NCBI GenBank assembly: GCA_037953745.1
Contig: JBAKBP010000195.1
Span: 62,001-126,000 of the forward strand
Length of the DNA: 64,000 nucleotides
Origin: Lithodes maja
Taxonomy: Eukaryota; Arthropoda; Malacostraca; Decapoda; Lithodidae
Direction: 5' to 3'
In this document: positions 44,349 to 56,852 of the stretch, one piece after another
How positions within the stretch are numbered: position 1 is the stretch's first letter
How the letters are laid out: each line of letters starts with the position of its first letter
Position numbers and translations under genes: made by a program
The notes under the pieces: model-generated
Told to the model about the DNA's origin: nothing
What the model saw: the letters and a program-made list of their open reading frames with translations, nothing else
The model's database searches: none

Positions 44349-45935
44349 ATGGGAGGGAGAAGAAGAGAAGTAGTGGAGGAGGAGGTGGGGATCAGGAGGT
44401 CAGAAGTGTGGGAAGCCATGAAAAGAGTGAAGTTGGGGAAAGCACCAGGAACAGATGGAGTGTGTGGGGAAATGTTGAGGTATGGTGGTGAGATAGTGAT
44501 AGAATGGGTATGGAAAATGTGCAAACTAGCATGGGAGAAGGGGAGTGCACCCGATGACTGGAAGACTGGCATAATAGTCCCCCTATATAAGGGCAAAGGG
44601 GAAAGAGGAGTGTGTGGTAACCACCGAGGAATATGTCTTCTAAGCGTAGTAGGGAAGGTATACAGTAGGGTAGTGATTGAGAGAGTGAGAGTGAGAACGG
44701 AGAAATGGATAGGCGACGAGCAGGGAGGCTTTAGGAAGGGAAGAGGATGTGTAGATCAGATTTTTACCCTGAATTGTGTTGTGAAGAAGTATCTGGAGAA
44801 GAAACAAAAGGTGTATGTTGCCTTTATGGACTTGGAGAAGGCCTATGACAGAGTGGATAGAGAAGGTTTGTGGAAAGTACTTAGAATATACGGAGTAGAG
44901 GGCAAGTTGCTGAAAGCAGTGAAGAGCATGTATGAGGGTGCAAAGGCGGCAGTACGTGTGGAGAGTGAGCAGAGCGAGTTCTTTGACCTGAATGTTGGTT
45001 TGAAACAGGGGTGTGTGATGTCCCCGTGGTTGTTTACTGTATATATGGATGGAGTTATGAAAGAAATACTATCAAGAGCAGTGGATGTTGGTGTATCGCT
45101 GAAAAGGGAGGGAATTGAGTGGAAGCTACCTATACTGCTGTTTGCGGATGATACAGTTCTGATGAGTGATAATGAATGGGAGTTGCAGGGTCTGGTAAAT
45201 GAGTTTGGAACAGTGTGCGAAAAACGGAATTTGAAGGTAAATACGGGGAAGAGCAAGGTTATGGTCTTCGAAAGGGGTGAAGTCACAGAGTGTGAGGTGA
45301 AGCTGAATGGTCAGGCTATGGAGATCGTCAACTCTTTTAAGTATCTGGGCAGTGTGTTGAGTAAAGATGGGACTATGGATGAAGAGGTGCGGGAGAGGGT
45401 ACAACAGGGGAAGAGGGTTGTAGGAACGCTAAAAGCAGTAACAAGAAATAGGGTGGTCAGTATGGAAGTGAAGAAGTCCTTGCATGACAGTGTGGTAATC
45501 CCGACACTGACTTACGGAAGCGAAGCATGGACGTTGGTTGAGAGACTCAGACCAAGAGTGAGAGCAGTGGAAATGAATTACTTAAGGAGTGCGTGCGGAA
45601 TTACATGGAGGGATAGACAGACTAATGAGGAAGTAAGAAGGAGGTGTGGTGTGGAGGTAGATGTGCTGGAAAGTGTGAAAAGGAACAACTTGAGATGGTT
45701 CGGCCATATGGAACGTATGGAAAGCGAGAGAATGACTAAGAGGGTGTACGAGAGCGAGGTGGAGGGACAGAGGGGGAGAGGTAGACCGAATATGAGGTGG
45801 AAGGATGGAGTGAGGAACTACATGAATGAAGGCGGTGCTGGTTGGGGGGAGGGGCGTCGACTGACTGGGGACAGAGGTGCATGGGGGCGGTTCGTTCGTG
45901 GCCACCCCTTCGGGGATCACGGCGTCAGGCAATAG
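44349..45935 (+). pseudogene. RTE-like LINE ORF, reverse transcriptase part
   Basis: Continues the RTE frame: EAMKRVKLGKAPGTDGVCGE, GNHRGICLLSVVGKVYSRV, EQGGFRKGRGCVDQIF, AFMDLEKAYDRVDRE, LKQGCVMSPWLFTVYMD and the catalytic LLFADDTVLM. The RTE-type tail is TYGSEAWTLVERLRPRVRAV, then NLRWFGHMERM and RGRGRPNMRWKDGV. The stop is at 45933-45935. No inactivating change is visible apart from the LINE B insertion that separates it from its endonuclease half. Confidence 0.92.
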
Positions 45936-45947
45936 ATAGATAGATAG

Positions 45948-46396
45948 ATTGTACCCCCCCCCAGTCCCAAGCAATGTGGCCAAAATGGCTTCAGAGGCAA
46001 GATATAACAACTCAAAAGATGGAGGAACCTCTCCCAGCATGTGGGGGCTTGGATATAAGCTGAGAGAGAAGTGTTGCTAAGGTTAACCCCAATGTTCAAG
46101 CGTCGTACTGACGGCTGGCAGCTGTCGCTGGGACTGGGGAGTAATTTATCTACTGACGGCTCTCTGCAATCGCTGATACTGATAATAAATATAACATAAC
46201 TTTTATATATAATTATATACTACTACTGTTTCAGTTTGTATGTCTGCTTAGCATTTATGAACTTCTTTCTAGACCGAAACTCGCAAGATATTATACAGTG
46301 CAGTACAGTACTATAAACTAGGAGTGCTTCCCTTCCTATTACTAATGAGCTCAGTGCAAGAAGTGTGAGATGTACACACACAGCGCTTGGCCTTGT
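45948..46396 (+). repeat. ~449 bp direct repeat, right of the RTE LINE (putative target duplication)
   Basis: Partner of 37665-38113. It follows directly after the ATAG tail of the RTE element and ends at the point where the left copy meets the element's 5' end. Confidence 0.9.
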
Positions 46397-47427
46397 GAAC
46401 GGCGCACCAGAGAAGTGTTAGTTAAGTATACATCACATTAGATAGACAGATATATAATGGATATGTGGTGACTATGAAATAATGGAAAGTACTTTAAGAT
46501 AACAAACAAAGATAGCTAACATCTAATGCTAATGTACGGTGCCCAACTCTCCCAAATATACAGTACCTGGAGTGAGTGGGTTCGAATCCTGGTCAGGATA
46601 TCTCTCCCAAAAGATTGCTAAGGTGGGAATGTTTTGCTCCATTGTTTGATATGCCTCTCAATTGTCTTAACTTATGACATCTTGTGTGTCCAGAGTAAAT
46701 GCATACAAGTCAAAATGCAGAATACAATCATTACACATTTGCAAGTCAACTAAATACAATAGTTAAAACTACATGAATTAATCACCCCAAGTGAGAGCGC
46801 TAAAGGAACGGGGGGAGATTTTTTTGTTTTATTATTAGTTATTATTATTACTATTGTTTTTTTACTCCCAAGACTTCTGTCAAGCCACTCAAGACCCCCC
46901 CATAAATTTGTACAATTTTTGGTAGAAAAATTTCCCCACCAAAGGCCCGGTGGCCTCCTAGATTACAGGCGTGCCGTCGCTTTCCAGGAAAGAATCGACA
47001 CCTAAATGGCACGAAAGGTCTTAAAATCGCTAAACTAAAAGGAGAAACCTGTATATAAAGAGTTAGTTACATGAATTATATACAGGCCGGATACGAAATA
47101 TGACACACTCAAGAACTACCATCATCAAGAGTCCAAATGAGATCACTAAAAGGGCAGCAATCAAGCAAGTAAATATTATACTCTAAATATATACTTATTT
47201 CCAATCCTAGACATATGTAAACATTGTGTTCAAATGTAACATAAATAAAAGTTGCAGTCATTAATTCTGATACATTTTGAAGCCTAAAAAACATTAAAGG
47301 GGTCCGACATACTAATAATCTATATTTTATTAATTTCACCACAACACCAAACACTCCCAATGATATCAGATAAAGAAGTACAGTACTACAAAGTTTAAAT
47401 TCCACCCGAGACAGCTTCATGCGTTAG
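46397..47427. other. Intergenic with SINE-like B box and dispersed repeat
   Basis: GGGTTCGAATCCTGG at 46568-46582 is a polymerase III B box, probably from a SINE. At 46890-47060 TTTGTACAATTTTTGGTAGAA and GGTCTTAAAATCGCTAAACTA belong to the repeat also seen at 57660-57835 and 14450-14640. Confidence 0.55.
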
Positions 47428-47790
47428 AAGCGTAATGATCTATGCTTCAGAAACGTGACCTGTCGAAGAGGATGACATCAACAGAATGGAACGCAATAAG
47501 ATGAGAATGGTGAGATGGATGTGTGGTGCCAAACTTTGCAAGATAGGAATCTAGTGAAGAGTAGTATCAAGTAAGTATCAGTGATGAGATGTGTACTAGC
47601 AGGCTTGGATGGTTTGGATATGTGGAGAGGATGGATGAACTTCTAAGCTGGGTGAAAAGATGCAAGTCCATGATTGTGGAGGGAGCTGCACCAAGGGGCA
47701 GACTAAGAGAGACGTGGGATCAGACCTTACGGTCTGATCTTGAATCAATAAACCCGACAAGAGAGGCAGCTCTGAACAGGGCTGCCTAGA
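47428..47790 (+). pseudogene. Decayed LINE RT C-terminus
   Basis: Broken frames read SVMIYASETW, then RMERNKMRMVRWMCGAK, then LGWFGYVERMDELLSWVKRC and RGRLRETWDQTLRSDL. This order is the C-terminal tail of RTE-type reverse transcriptases. Stops and frame changes show it is dead. It is unrelated in detail to the RTE at 38114-45947. Confidence 0.75.
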
Positions 47791-48990
47791 AAGCTGCCAT
47801 TAGGACTGAGACCGGGACCGTACTTCGTGTGGAGCACACTCCTAGCTAAATTGAAGATCCCATTGGGATTTTCTGTGTTACTCACTCACTTGGTCTATGA
47901 CCTTGGTCCTGTATGATTTTTTTTGCAGTTCACTTAGCCACCAGATATTCCTCCCTGCTGCCTCCTTTCTTCCATGCTTTGAAACATCTTTTTTTCTCCT
48001 TTATTGCATATTTATTGCATCACCAGGAAGTCTTTTATGCCTGGGGGGGGGGGGCGCCCTTAGTTTTTGCCACAGACTTTGTCAGTGGCGGCAAGGCTAC
48101 GTTCAAGGAAATTTCATTGGCTATTTACATCATTTGGCTTAGCGCCCCTACTCCTATCTTACCTCACAATAAAACATTAATAAATCCTACAGCGCTCTTA
48201 CCTCACAATAAAACTGTAATAAATCCTGCTCCTCTCTTACCTAAGGCGGATATGACGTTGCCTAGAGTGACCAGAGAGCGATGCTGGCTCCCTCTGTCAG
48301 CCACGTCTTGGTGATGTCCTCATTGGCTCGCTCGCTGGGGAAAGGTAAACAATATTAGTTCTTGGATAGCCTAACTTCACACCCTTTTATAAAGAAACTC
48401 TTAACGTTGCTGCCCCTGTGCAGACCCTCCTAGGCCCTTGACCTTCGGGCCTCCTGATTCCAGGGAGACGTGACCCACGCCATGACAGGGTGTATGGAGT
48501 TTTCTCCCCTGCCATTCGACTCAACAACAACCCACCAGGGCCAACTAACCCAGTGATAATTAACATCTTTAACCTAGGTAATTACTACTCTATTCATTAT
48601 AACTAGACCTACAATCTTGACAACTAACTTCTATAAATCCAAAAACTCCTAGAGTAATCAAGTAAATATTTTTACCATTGCAGGGAATAGGCGTGAAAAT
48701 ATACAGCCCACTCTTAAAGTTTTATAGTAATTTAACTTTATTTTGTATCCGAAGGAAATTTTATGTGAACTGGGCAGATTAATCACCTGTAGTTAACCAC
48801 GGCAATGTACAATTGCCCACATGAGTTTGTATCCACACCATGATTATATGTACCGGCATGGAAGGAAACAGTGTGATTTACTTACAAGAAAAATTTGATG
48901 TAACTAAATAAGTTGGTCATATTATTTAACTATTGCTTAAGAAAATACACTTCTATTTCAATCATACTAATTTTCCTTCCATTGCTGGAG
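47791..48990. other. Intergenic with a 39-bp tandem repeat
   Basis: CTTACCTCACAATAAAAC begins two units at 48158 and 48197 (period 39), and a third partial unit starts at 48236. An 11-G run lies at about 48042-48052. Nothing else was recognised. Confidence 0.6.
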
Positions 48991-49135
48991 TGACCTTGGT
49001 GACCCTGGTAGATGTGTGTGAATTTTGTGTTTTGTCTGTGTTTGTTCGTTGTTTTGTCTTGTGTTTTGTGTTTTCCTCCTGTTCTTGCTGTCTTGAGTCG
49101 GCCACCCCCAAGAAAATACAAACAAAACAAAATAA
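48991..49135 (-). repeat. Fragment of the dispersed GAGACAGAGCC-type module
   Basis: TTGAGTCGGCCACCCCCAAG with upstream TG-rich DNA matches the inverse of the module in the arms at 8190 and 13940, and of 56745-56790. Confidence 0.55.
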
Positions 49136-49354
49136 TAAAATAGGAAAAGTGGAGATTGGGCCTGAGCATATACAAGTAGATAGATAAATACAGTAGATAC
49201 ACAAACTCAAGGCGTGGATACAAAATCATGTGCCCTTTACCCAACATAATTTTCATTTACTGTATTCTGGTTACCATTAGACCATTTTCTTTATATATGA
49301 AAATCTACCTCTAGGACTCAAAAGGCTAAATATGATCTCAATAAACACTCTTAA

Positions 49355-49490
49355 CCTAACAAGTGCGCATGGGGGTAATTGAAAACGTCCCCCTGTGCTG
49401 ACGTATTTGAGGTGTTTCCGTCACTAAAATATTCATTGTACCATTAATAGCATTAATAATTATCCATATGCGCCTATTATGGGTTGATTA
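49355..49490 (+). repeat. Single end of the TTAA foldback family
   Basis: Preceded by TTAA (49351-49354) and starting CCTAACAAGTGCGCATGGGG. It matches the arm of 11865-13341 over about 136 bases, to GGGTTGATTA, where the I-like LINE tail begins. Confidence 0.85.
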
Positions 49491-49573
49491 CATTACATTA
49501 CATTAATGAAGTCAACGCACCAGGCGACAAAGGCCATATGGCACGAAATAGTTAAAGACGGGAAGGAAGTTAA

Positions 49574-52500
49574 CTAAATATCATCGAGAACTCGAACATG
49601 ATGAAGGAAGGACATAATACGGGAGATAGAAAACGAGGGAGATTCAGAAAGAAAATCTGCAAGACATGGCGGCCGGCGGAGGAAAGCCAGAAAAGGGAAG
49701 AAACGCGTGCGGGCAACGGAAAATAAGGGGCAATCGAGGAAAAGATGGGAGACAGAAAGCTGAACGGTACAGCGCGAGCAAAGAGTCGGAGGAGAACGGG
49801 ACATTAAAAACGAATGGGTAAGTCTGGTGTGGCCAATGCGGAGACGGGCCAAAGCCGTCTCCCAACGGCGATTACGGTGGGAGGGATCAGACCACCCAGA
49901 AACGGACGGTTTGACAGAACGAAGTTTATTAACGGAGATAGCGGACCACTGAGTCTGCCACCTCGACCAAAGAAACCTGGACAAGGCAGGGAAGAAATCA
50001 GAGGCCGGGACAGCAAGTGAGGAGCGGGTACCCCGCACGGCAACAGAACGAGCAAGGCAATCAACCCGCTCATTACCGCAAACGCCAACGTGACTGGGAA
50101 CCCAGCAAAAACGTACAAGCTTTTTGCGGACGGAAAGGCGGAAAAGCCATTCCTGAATGGAAAGAACTAAAGGGTGTAGAGCAGGGGAGGACTGTAAGAT
50201 AAGTAGAGCACTGAGAGAATCGGAGAACAAAGTAAAGGACGAGGAGGGGAAGGAACACATAAAACGGAGGGCAATAAAAATAGCATAAAGTTCAGCAGTT
50301 AATATACTGGCAACGGGAGGTAAAGAATATTGATACGAGCAAGTGGGAAAAAGGACGGCAAACCCCACGCCTACCGACGTCTTGGAGCCATCAGTAAACA
50401 CAGGAGTGGTTGAAGCGTGAAGAGAGAGGTGATCTAAGAAACGAGACCGAAGAACGAGGGGAGAAGTAGAGGACTTGGAACAAGGGAGGATGGAAGGGCA
50501 AACCGAAGGACGAGGGAAAAGCCAGGGGGGAAAAGAGCAAAAGCGGAAAGGGAGGACGTTAGAAACAGGGAAAGAGCACGATGCGAGCAGCGAGAGCATG
50601 CGGACAGAAAACGGAGAACCAAGACGGGGGTGAGACGAAAAAGTAGCAACGACCGAAGGGGGAAGGGAAAGATGTGAAGATGGGAATTGTTGAAGGCGAG
50701 CGTAAGAACGAAGGGACAGGAGAGCCCGACGGCGATAAAGAGAAGGGAAACCAGACTCAGCATAGAGGCTTTCAACAGGAGAGGAACGAAAAGCACCAAG
50801 GGCAAGACGAAGACCAGAGTGATGAACAGAATCAAGAGCATGGAGAACAGAATCAGAGGCTGAAGAGTAAACTTGACAGCCATAATCCAACTTAGAGAGG
50901 ACAAGAATCGTATGAAGCCGAAGAAGAAGCGCTCGATCAGCACCCCAAGTGAGGTGGGACAAGGACTGAAGAAGGCGGAGGCGGAGTAAGGCAGCAACCT
51001 TGAGAGAAGAAACATGAGCGGACCAATTAAGACGAGAATCAAAAGTAAGACCCAAAAAAGTAGTAGAGGAACGATAAGGGAGGGCAGTACCATAAAGAGT
51101 AAGAGGAGGATGAGGAATAGAATGGCAACGAGTAAAGGACATCGCGCAGGATTTGGAGGTGGAAAAACGGAACCCGTGGCGGGTTGCCCATGAAGAAACA
51201 GCCAGAATAGCGGATTGGATAAGAAGACGTAAAGCAGCAATATCTGAGTCGGCTGCGTAAATCGCAAAGTCGTCGACATACAAGGAAGACCGAACCCCGA
51301 CAGGAAGAGAAGACACGATACCGTTGATAGCAATGAGAAAAAGGACGGTACTCAGGACACAACCCTGAGGGACACCTTCCAACTGAGGGTAAAGACGAGA
51401 TAAGTGGGAAGCGACTCTGACACGAAAGGACCGAGAAGAAAGAAAATTCTGAAGAAAGACTCCTAGATTACCGTAAATGCCACAAGAACGGAGCTGACGC
51501 AAAATGTGGTACAGTACTTCCAGGTAGAATCATAGGCTTTTTCGAGATCGAAAAAAACAGCAATGACAGTTTGACGACGAGCAAAAGCTGTCCTGATATA
51601 AGATTCCAAGCGAATGAGGGGGTCAAGCGTACTACGAGCACGTCTGAACCCGAACTGGGAAGAAGACAACAAATGGCGCGACTCAAGAATCCACAAGAGA
51701 CGAGCGGTAATCATACGTTCAAAGAGTTTACACAGGCAACTGGTAAGGACAATAGGGCGATAGTCCTGTGGGGAGAACCCAGACTTGCCAGGTTTAAGAA
51801 AAGGTATGGTCAGGGCAGTACTCCAAGAGGGAGGGAAAACACCAGAAGACCAAATCTTGTTATAGAGAGCTAACAAGAAGACCAGAGCTTGCGAGGAAAG
51901 ATGTTTGAGCATGAGATAATGGATACCATCAGGACCCTCAGAAGTGTTCTTACAGGCACGGAGAGCGGTGCGTAACTCAGTTGAGGAAAAAGGAGCATTA
52001 TAGGATTCGTCAGAGGAAAGACTAAAAGTAATTGGAGTACTTTCCGCAACGACTTTAAGCGAGTGAAACTCAGCAGAGAGGTGAGAACCACTGCTAACTG
52101 AGCTAAAGTACGAGCCCAATCGATTAGCAATTGTTTCGGAGTCTGCCACAGAAACACCATCAATGCGGAGGACTGGAGCACGGAAGGGAAGATGTTTACC
52201 AGAGATCTTACGAATAAGTTTCCAAACCGAAGCGACAGGAGTGCGAGACGTAATAGAAGAAACATAGGACTCCCAACTCCGGCGTTTAGCGGCTTTGGTA
52301 GTACGACGGAAAAGAGCAGATGCACGGCGAAAGAGAAAAAATGACTCCTGAGAAGCAGGGTGGAGACGCTTACGGCGAAAACTTTTCCAAGCCGCCCGTT
52401 TAACCCGGAGGGCCCTGGAACACTCAGGAGACCACCAAGGGACGCATTTAGACGAGAAAGGGCGAGACGTCCGGGGAATGGACGTCAAAGCAGCACCGAA

Positions 52501-53271
52501 AACCAGATCCAGAAAAAACGAGAGCATGACACGGACCGATGAGAAAGGAGGAGGAAGCAAAGAAGGAACAGTAAGGGAAGCGAAAGAAGACCAGTCCGCC
52601 CGCTGAAAGCACCAACGAGGGGAGTTAGGAGTAGGAGAGTAGGTAGTCAGAGAAAGGAGAATGGGAAAATGGTCGGAATTGTAAGAATTCTCGAGAACTG
52701 ACCAATGAAAATCAAGGGAAACAGAAGGGGAACACAGGGAAAGATCGATACAGGAAAACGTACGAGTCCGAGCATCAAAATGAGTAGGAGCACCAGAATT
52801 AAGGATAAAAAGATTACGGGCCGAGAGAAAAGGTTCAAGCCGACGACCCCGGGGTGAAATAACATTGTCACCCCACAAGGTGTGCCGACCATTAAAATCA
52901 CCAAGGACTAAGAATGCAGTGGGCAACTTAGATAAAATCCCGGAGAATTCGGTAAAATCGATGGGAAGAGAAGGCGACAAATACACAGAAACCACTGTTA
53001 ACCAGCGGTCAAGATAGACTCTAGCAAAGGTGCAAGGGAAATGAGTAGAAAAGGACAGCTCTACAAAAGGGACAGAACGATGAATAAGAAGACAAGTATC
53101 ATGGAGAGAGTGGGGAGAACTATAAAAAGAGTAATGAGGAAAGGGAACAGGAGGAGAGAAAAGACGAGTCTCCTGAAGACAAATGACCTTAGGGGAGTGA
53201 AGAGAAAGAAGAAAACGTAAGTCAATCCTTTGAGCATTAAGACTACGAAGATTCCACTGCAAAATGGACAT
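49574..53271 (-). pseudogene. I-like LINE ORF2: endonuclease, RT and RNase H, frameshifted
   Basis: Starts ATG 53271 (MSILQWNLRSLNAQR). Endonuclease motifs are LQWNLRSL, CLQETRLF, VYLSPSLP, VLGDFNGRHTLWG and SDHFPILLSL. The RT has EGPDGIHYLMLKHL, DYRPIVLTSCLCKLFERM, FFDLEKAYDSTW, then LEGVPQGCVLSTVLF and the catalytic YVDDFAIY. An RNase H domain follows: FTDGSKTSVG (Asp), TAELYAIFIAL (Glu), LFSDSLSALL (Asp) and CGNERVDCLA (Asp), all four acidic residues. A C-terminal CxxC-H-C-like segment is LCSRCTVQLSVSHLFLDC. The frame breaks after DSTWKY, where about five bases (plus strand near 51509-51517) appear duplicated. RNase H places it in the I superfamily. Confidence 0.9.
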
Positions 53272-53657
53272 AATTAAAGAAAAAGAAAAAAGAAACTAAG
53301 AGGAGACTAAAGGACGAAAAAACAACGAAAACAGACAAAAGAAAACCAGAAAAGGAGGCAAAAGCCACCGAAAATAAGAACGCACAGAAAAAGAGGAAGG
53401 ACACACATAGAAGGAAAGAAATATACACAAATAACAATAAAGGTAAAACACACACACTTATGTACAACTAAGAAAAGGTGAATGAGGATAACGTGGAGAA
53501 TTAAAAGGAGGCAAAAGCCAACAAAAAAAGAAAGGGAAGAATACACACTTATGCACAACAATGAAAAGTCGGATGGGCGAACGGGGAGACAGATAAAGAC
53601 AAATAATGATAAAGGGAAAAATACACACTTATGTACAACAATGAAGAGGTGGATGGG
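53272..53657. other. Spacer between ORF1 and ORF2 of the I-like LINE
   Basis: A-rich on the plus strand, with repeated TACACACTTATGTACAAC-like segments near 53450, 53545 and 53625. There is no convincing gene. Confidence 0.5.
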
Positions 53658-55864
53658 TTAACGGGGAGACAGAAGAGAAGGAGGCAGAGGGGAGGACCGA
53701 AAACAGGGGGGCATAGGGAGGCTTGACAGCGAAAGAGAAGAAAAAAGAGGAGGGCCAGAGTGAGAGGAGGGAAGGGCAGAGGACGAAAGAGAGACAGAAG
53801 GAAGAGAAGAAGGTTGGGAAGGGGTAGAGACGGAAGAGGGGGGGGACAGGGGAAGGAGGAGGCGGTTGAGGGGTAAGGGGACGGGATGAATGTCAGCTGA
53901 AACGGTAAGAGGCGGGGGACGAGAAGAATCGAGAAAGGCTCGAATCTTGGGAATGGACTCAAAGGACATGTTTAAGACAGAGGGAGGGCGAAGGCAGGAA
54001 GAAGAAGAAAGAGATGGAGAGGAGGAGGAAGGAGGGGTGGAGGAAGGAGGCAACCTCTTTTTCTTCTTCTCACCGGGACTCGGACTCCGGACATTACGGT
54101 GGAAGTCCCTGCGTTTAGAAGAGTGGGGAGAGGGAGAATGGGAGGTACGGGAAGGAATTTTGGAAATCCGTTTGGGAGAGACAGGAGACCGGAAGGAAAG
54201 GCACGAGACGAGGGAGGAGGAGAACGAGAGGAAGGCTTGGGATGGGACCGCTGGCGGGTGGGGCGTTGAGCCAAACCAGAAGAAGAGGGGCGAGGGCGAG
54301 GAGAGGAAGTGGAAGGAGAGGAAACGGAAGTAGGAGTAGAAGAGTCAAGCACAGAGAAAGAGTTAGACAAAGGGAGAGAAGACGAAGAGACAGTAATAGG
54401 AGGAGTGGAGACAGAAGAAACCGAAGGCGTAGAAGTAAGGGAAGAAGGGACAGAGAGCGGAACAGAGGAAGGAGAGGAAGAGGAGGACAAGGGAAGCGGA
54501 ACGGAGGGAGTGGAAGAAGAGACGGGAGGGTGAGAGATAAGTGCAGAAATCGGACGAGGTGAGAAGCCCAGGCGAAGAGCTTCCTTACGGGCAGCAGAGT
54601 GAGTAAGGCCTTGTTTTGCTTTAAGAATTGTAACTTCAGATTCAAATTTGTAAACGGGGCAATCATGGGAATAGGCAGGATGGGAGGCTTTACAGTTGAG
54701 GCAGCAGGGGGTCGGAGACGGGCATACATCAGCAATATGGCCAGGTTGCGCACAGTACGGGCATGTAGGATAGTCGGGGTTGAGAGAGCGACAGTATTTC
54801 ACGGGATGGCCAAAACGCCAGCAACCCCTGCACTGCTGAGGGCGGGGAAGAGATTCTAAGACGTCGATGCGAGTACCACCGACAATAACGTGAGAAGGGA
54901 GAAAAATTACCATCGAACGTTATTTTAGCGATATTAGAGGGATAGCGGCGATTGTGGCGAGGTTGGATGGTGTAACAGACAATATTAATTACAACATGGT
55001 CTTGAGCAACAACGGCCTTCCCAATAAGGTCGGCACAATCTTTGAAGTCCCGATCACCGAGTTGGATATAAGAAGGGATCAGGACAGTACCTGTGCACGA
55101 GTTCATTCTTTGGTCTTTAAAAGCAGGGATGGGAGTACCGTTGGGATCTGCAAAGGCCGCCATAGCAGCAGCCTGACTCTCATTTTGCACTGTAACTAGA
55201 CGGGAATGATCATGACGAGAGTGGAAAGTGACATCCTTGCCCACCCTCTGAAGGAGACTGAGGTGGAACAGAAGGTCATCTCCGGCAAGAGGGGCTGAGG
55301 CGGGGATAGAAAAGAATTTAACAAAATCGGCAGGGGCAAAGAGATCGGAGAGAGGAAGAATAGAAGAACGAGGGCGAGCAGAAGAAGAAACTGAAGTAGA
55401 TGGAACCGAAGGCGAAGGAACTGAAGAAGAAGAAAAAGAAGGAGAATATGGTTCGAAAGTGACGATGTGAGATGAGGAAGCAATGGAGGAAGGAAGAGTG
55501 GCAGACGCAGTAGAAGGGATAGCAAACGACGGAAGAGAAGAGGGCGGAACTGGCGGAGCGGGGAGGGATATGGAAGAGGAAGCTGTAGAAGAAAGAGCAG
55601 GCTGAACTAATGAAGAATCGGAAAGAGAGGTGACACACTCCACGTCTACCAAAGTCGAAGCCGAGGAAGGCGCCGGAGAGCGGTCAATGAGGAGAGAGTC
55701 AGAGGTTTGAGCTGGTACGGTACGAGTAGGTACGGATGCGTCTAGGGCGGAAGCCCCAGAGAGTTGAGAAAGGTCAGGTGGAGAGTCCGTGAGATCGCGT
55801 GGGACGGGGACAGGGTGCGCCTTAGCTTGGTCCGGGGTAGTGGGGTTGTATGGACGGACCATGA
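53658..55864 (-). pseudogene. I-like LINE ORF1: Gag-like zinc-knuckle protein, frameshifted
   Basis: Starts ATG 55864 (MVRPYNPTTPDQAK). The N-terminal third is Ser/Pro-rich. A folded RNA-binding region follows (FVKFFSIPASAPLAGDDL, VTVQNESQAAAMAAFADP). After a one-base shift near 54910 come three CCHC knuckles (CRGCWRFGHPVKYC, CPYCAQPGHIADVC, CLNCKASHPAYSHDC), another Ser/Pro stretch and, after a second shift near 54070-54100, a basic KKKKR and the end at 53658. Three knuckles are the usual I/Jockey ORF1 arrangement. The base composition is strongly strand-biased (purine-rich plus strand), which matches the Ser/Pro richness. Confidence 0.82.
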
Positions 55865-56663
55865 TGACCCAAGTTGTTTTTACTATTCTAATTTCGGTTT
55901 GTCGGAAAACGAAAAAGGAAAGAAAACTAACCAAGGGGAAGAAAAAGAAAGAAAAAGAAAAGAAAAACAGAAACAAAGCAAAAATAAAGAGCGTACCAGA
56001 AGAGCTAACAGAGCCCCCCGTCGCGAGGCAGGAAACTCCGACCCCCACACCGACGGCACAAACAGGGGCAGGTCCTAGGGGGTTCATCCCCATACCCTAC
56101 CCCCCTAGACAAGGGGGGATAGCACCACTACGTACAGAGAGGCCTAGCTTAGGCAAAACCGCTATACTGGGACTGAGGGCAAAATGAATTGCAAACATCC
56201 CCAATCTGTACGTAATGGAGGGCAGCCGGACAGAAGCCAGGAAACCCACCAGGAAGGTAGACCGGACCCCCGGAAACCGAGACCGGGCCTCACTGATGGG
56301 CGGTCCATGGAGCAACAGCACGGGCGACTGCGCCGCCGCCCCCGGTACCAACCCCCACGTGCAGTGAGCTAGCTGCCACTGCCCCTGTAAACGGGTAGGA
56401 GTCAGAACTCCCCACTCAGCGAGGGAAGGCGTCTAGAGCCTAGCCGGCACAATTTAGTGAAAAAGGAGGAGGAAACCCTCCGCAAAGCGAGGTCAAAATC
56501 GGGAACCAGAAAAACGCCGTCACCGGAAGGTTCCGCTTATCCCAAAGACGACGGGGGGGTACTTCGTCCACGACGCCGCTGTAATCCCTGCTCCGAAGAG
56601 TGGATGACAGCGACCCCGCTTCGAGCCCCGCCACCACGACAAGGTGGCCCCCCAACGGCGGGG

Positions 56664-56709
56664 TATGTATGTACAGTATGTATGTACAGTATGTATGTAC
56701 AGTATGTAT
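56664..56709 (+). repeat. 13-bp tandem repeat
   Basis: TATGTATGTACAG repeated about 3.5 times. Confidence 0.9.
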
Positions 56710-56744
56710 TTACTCAGGTCCTTTCCCCACTTTTCCTTTTTTTT

Positions 56745-56852
56745 TTTTCTGGGGGTGGCCGACTCAAGACAGAGCCAGAATAGGGACAACACAACAGAAA
56801 ACAATGAGCACACAAAAACAAAACACATATTCACACACATCCATATACATGA
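56745..56852 (+). repeat. Fragment of the dispersed GAGACAGAGCC-type module
   Basis: GGGTGGCCGACTCAAGACAG and AGAGCCAGAATAGGGACAAC, then a CACACATTCACACAC-like stretch, match 8185-8275. Confidence 0.6.

Larger units (their letters stand above)
38114..45947 (+). mobile_element. RTE-like LINE split by LINE copy B
   Basis: The 5' part contains the leader motif TGCGTGTCGTAAGAGGCGAC, common in RTE-type elements. The single ORF starts at 38304. It is interrupted after 39726 by copy B and resumes at about 44349. The ORF ends with TAG at 45933-45935 and runs straight into an ATAG repeat tail, a typical short RTE 3' end. It is flanked on both sides by the ~449 bp direct repeat. Confidence 0.9.
49487..56660 (-). 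mobile_element. I-like LINE with RNase H, near full length
   Basis: Minus strand: GC-rich leader (about 56660-55865), ORF1 (55864-53658), ORF2 (53271-49574) and a 3' end with a TAATG-type repeat tail (49487-49505). Each ORF has small frameshifts. It is inserted into a TTAA foldback end. The outer 5' limit is an estimate. Confidence 0.85.

Noticed and set aside
49644..50118. Additional genes on the minus strand beside the I-like LINE ORF2
   Set aside because: They are alternate frames of the same GC-biased RT/RNase H coding sequence.
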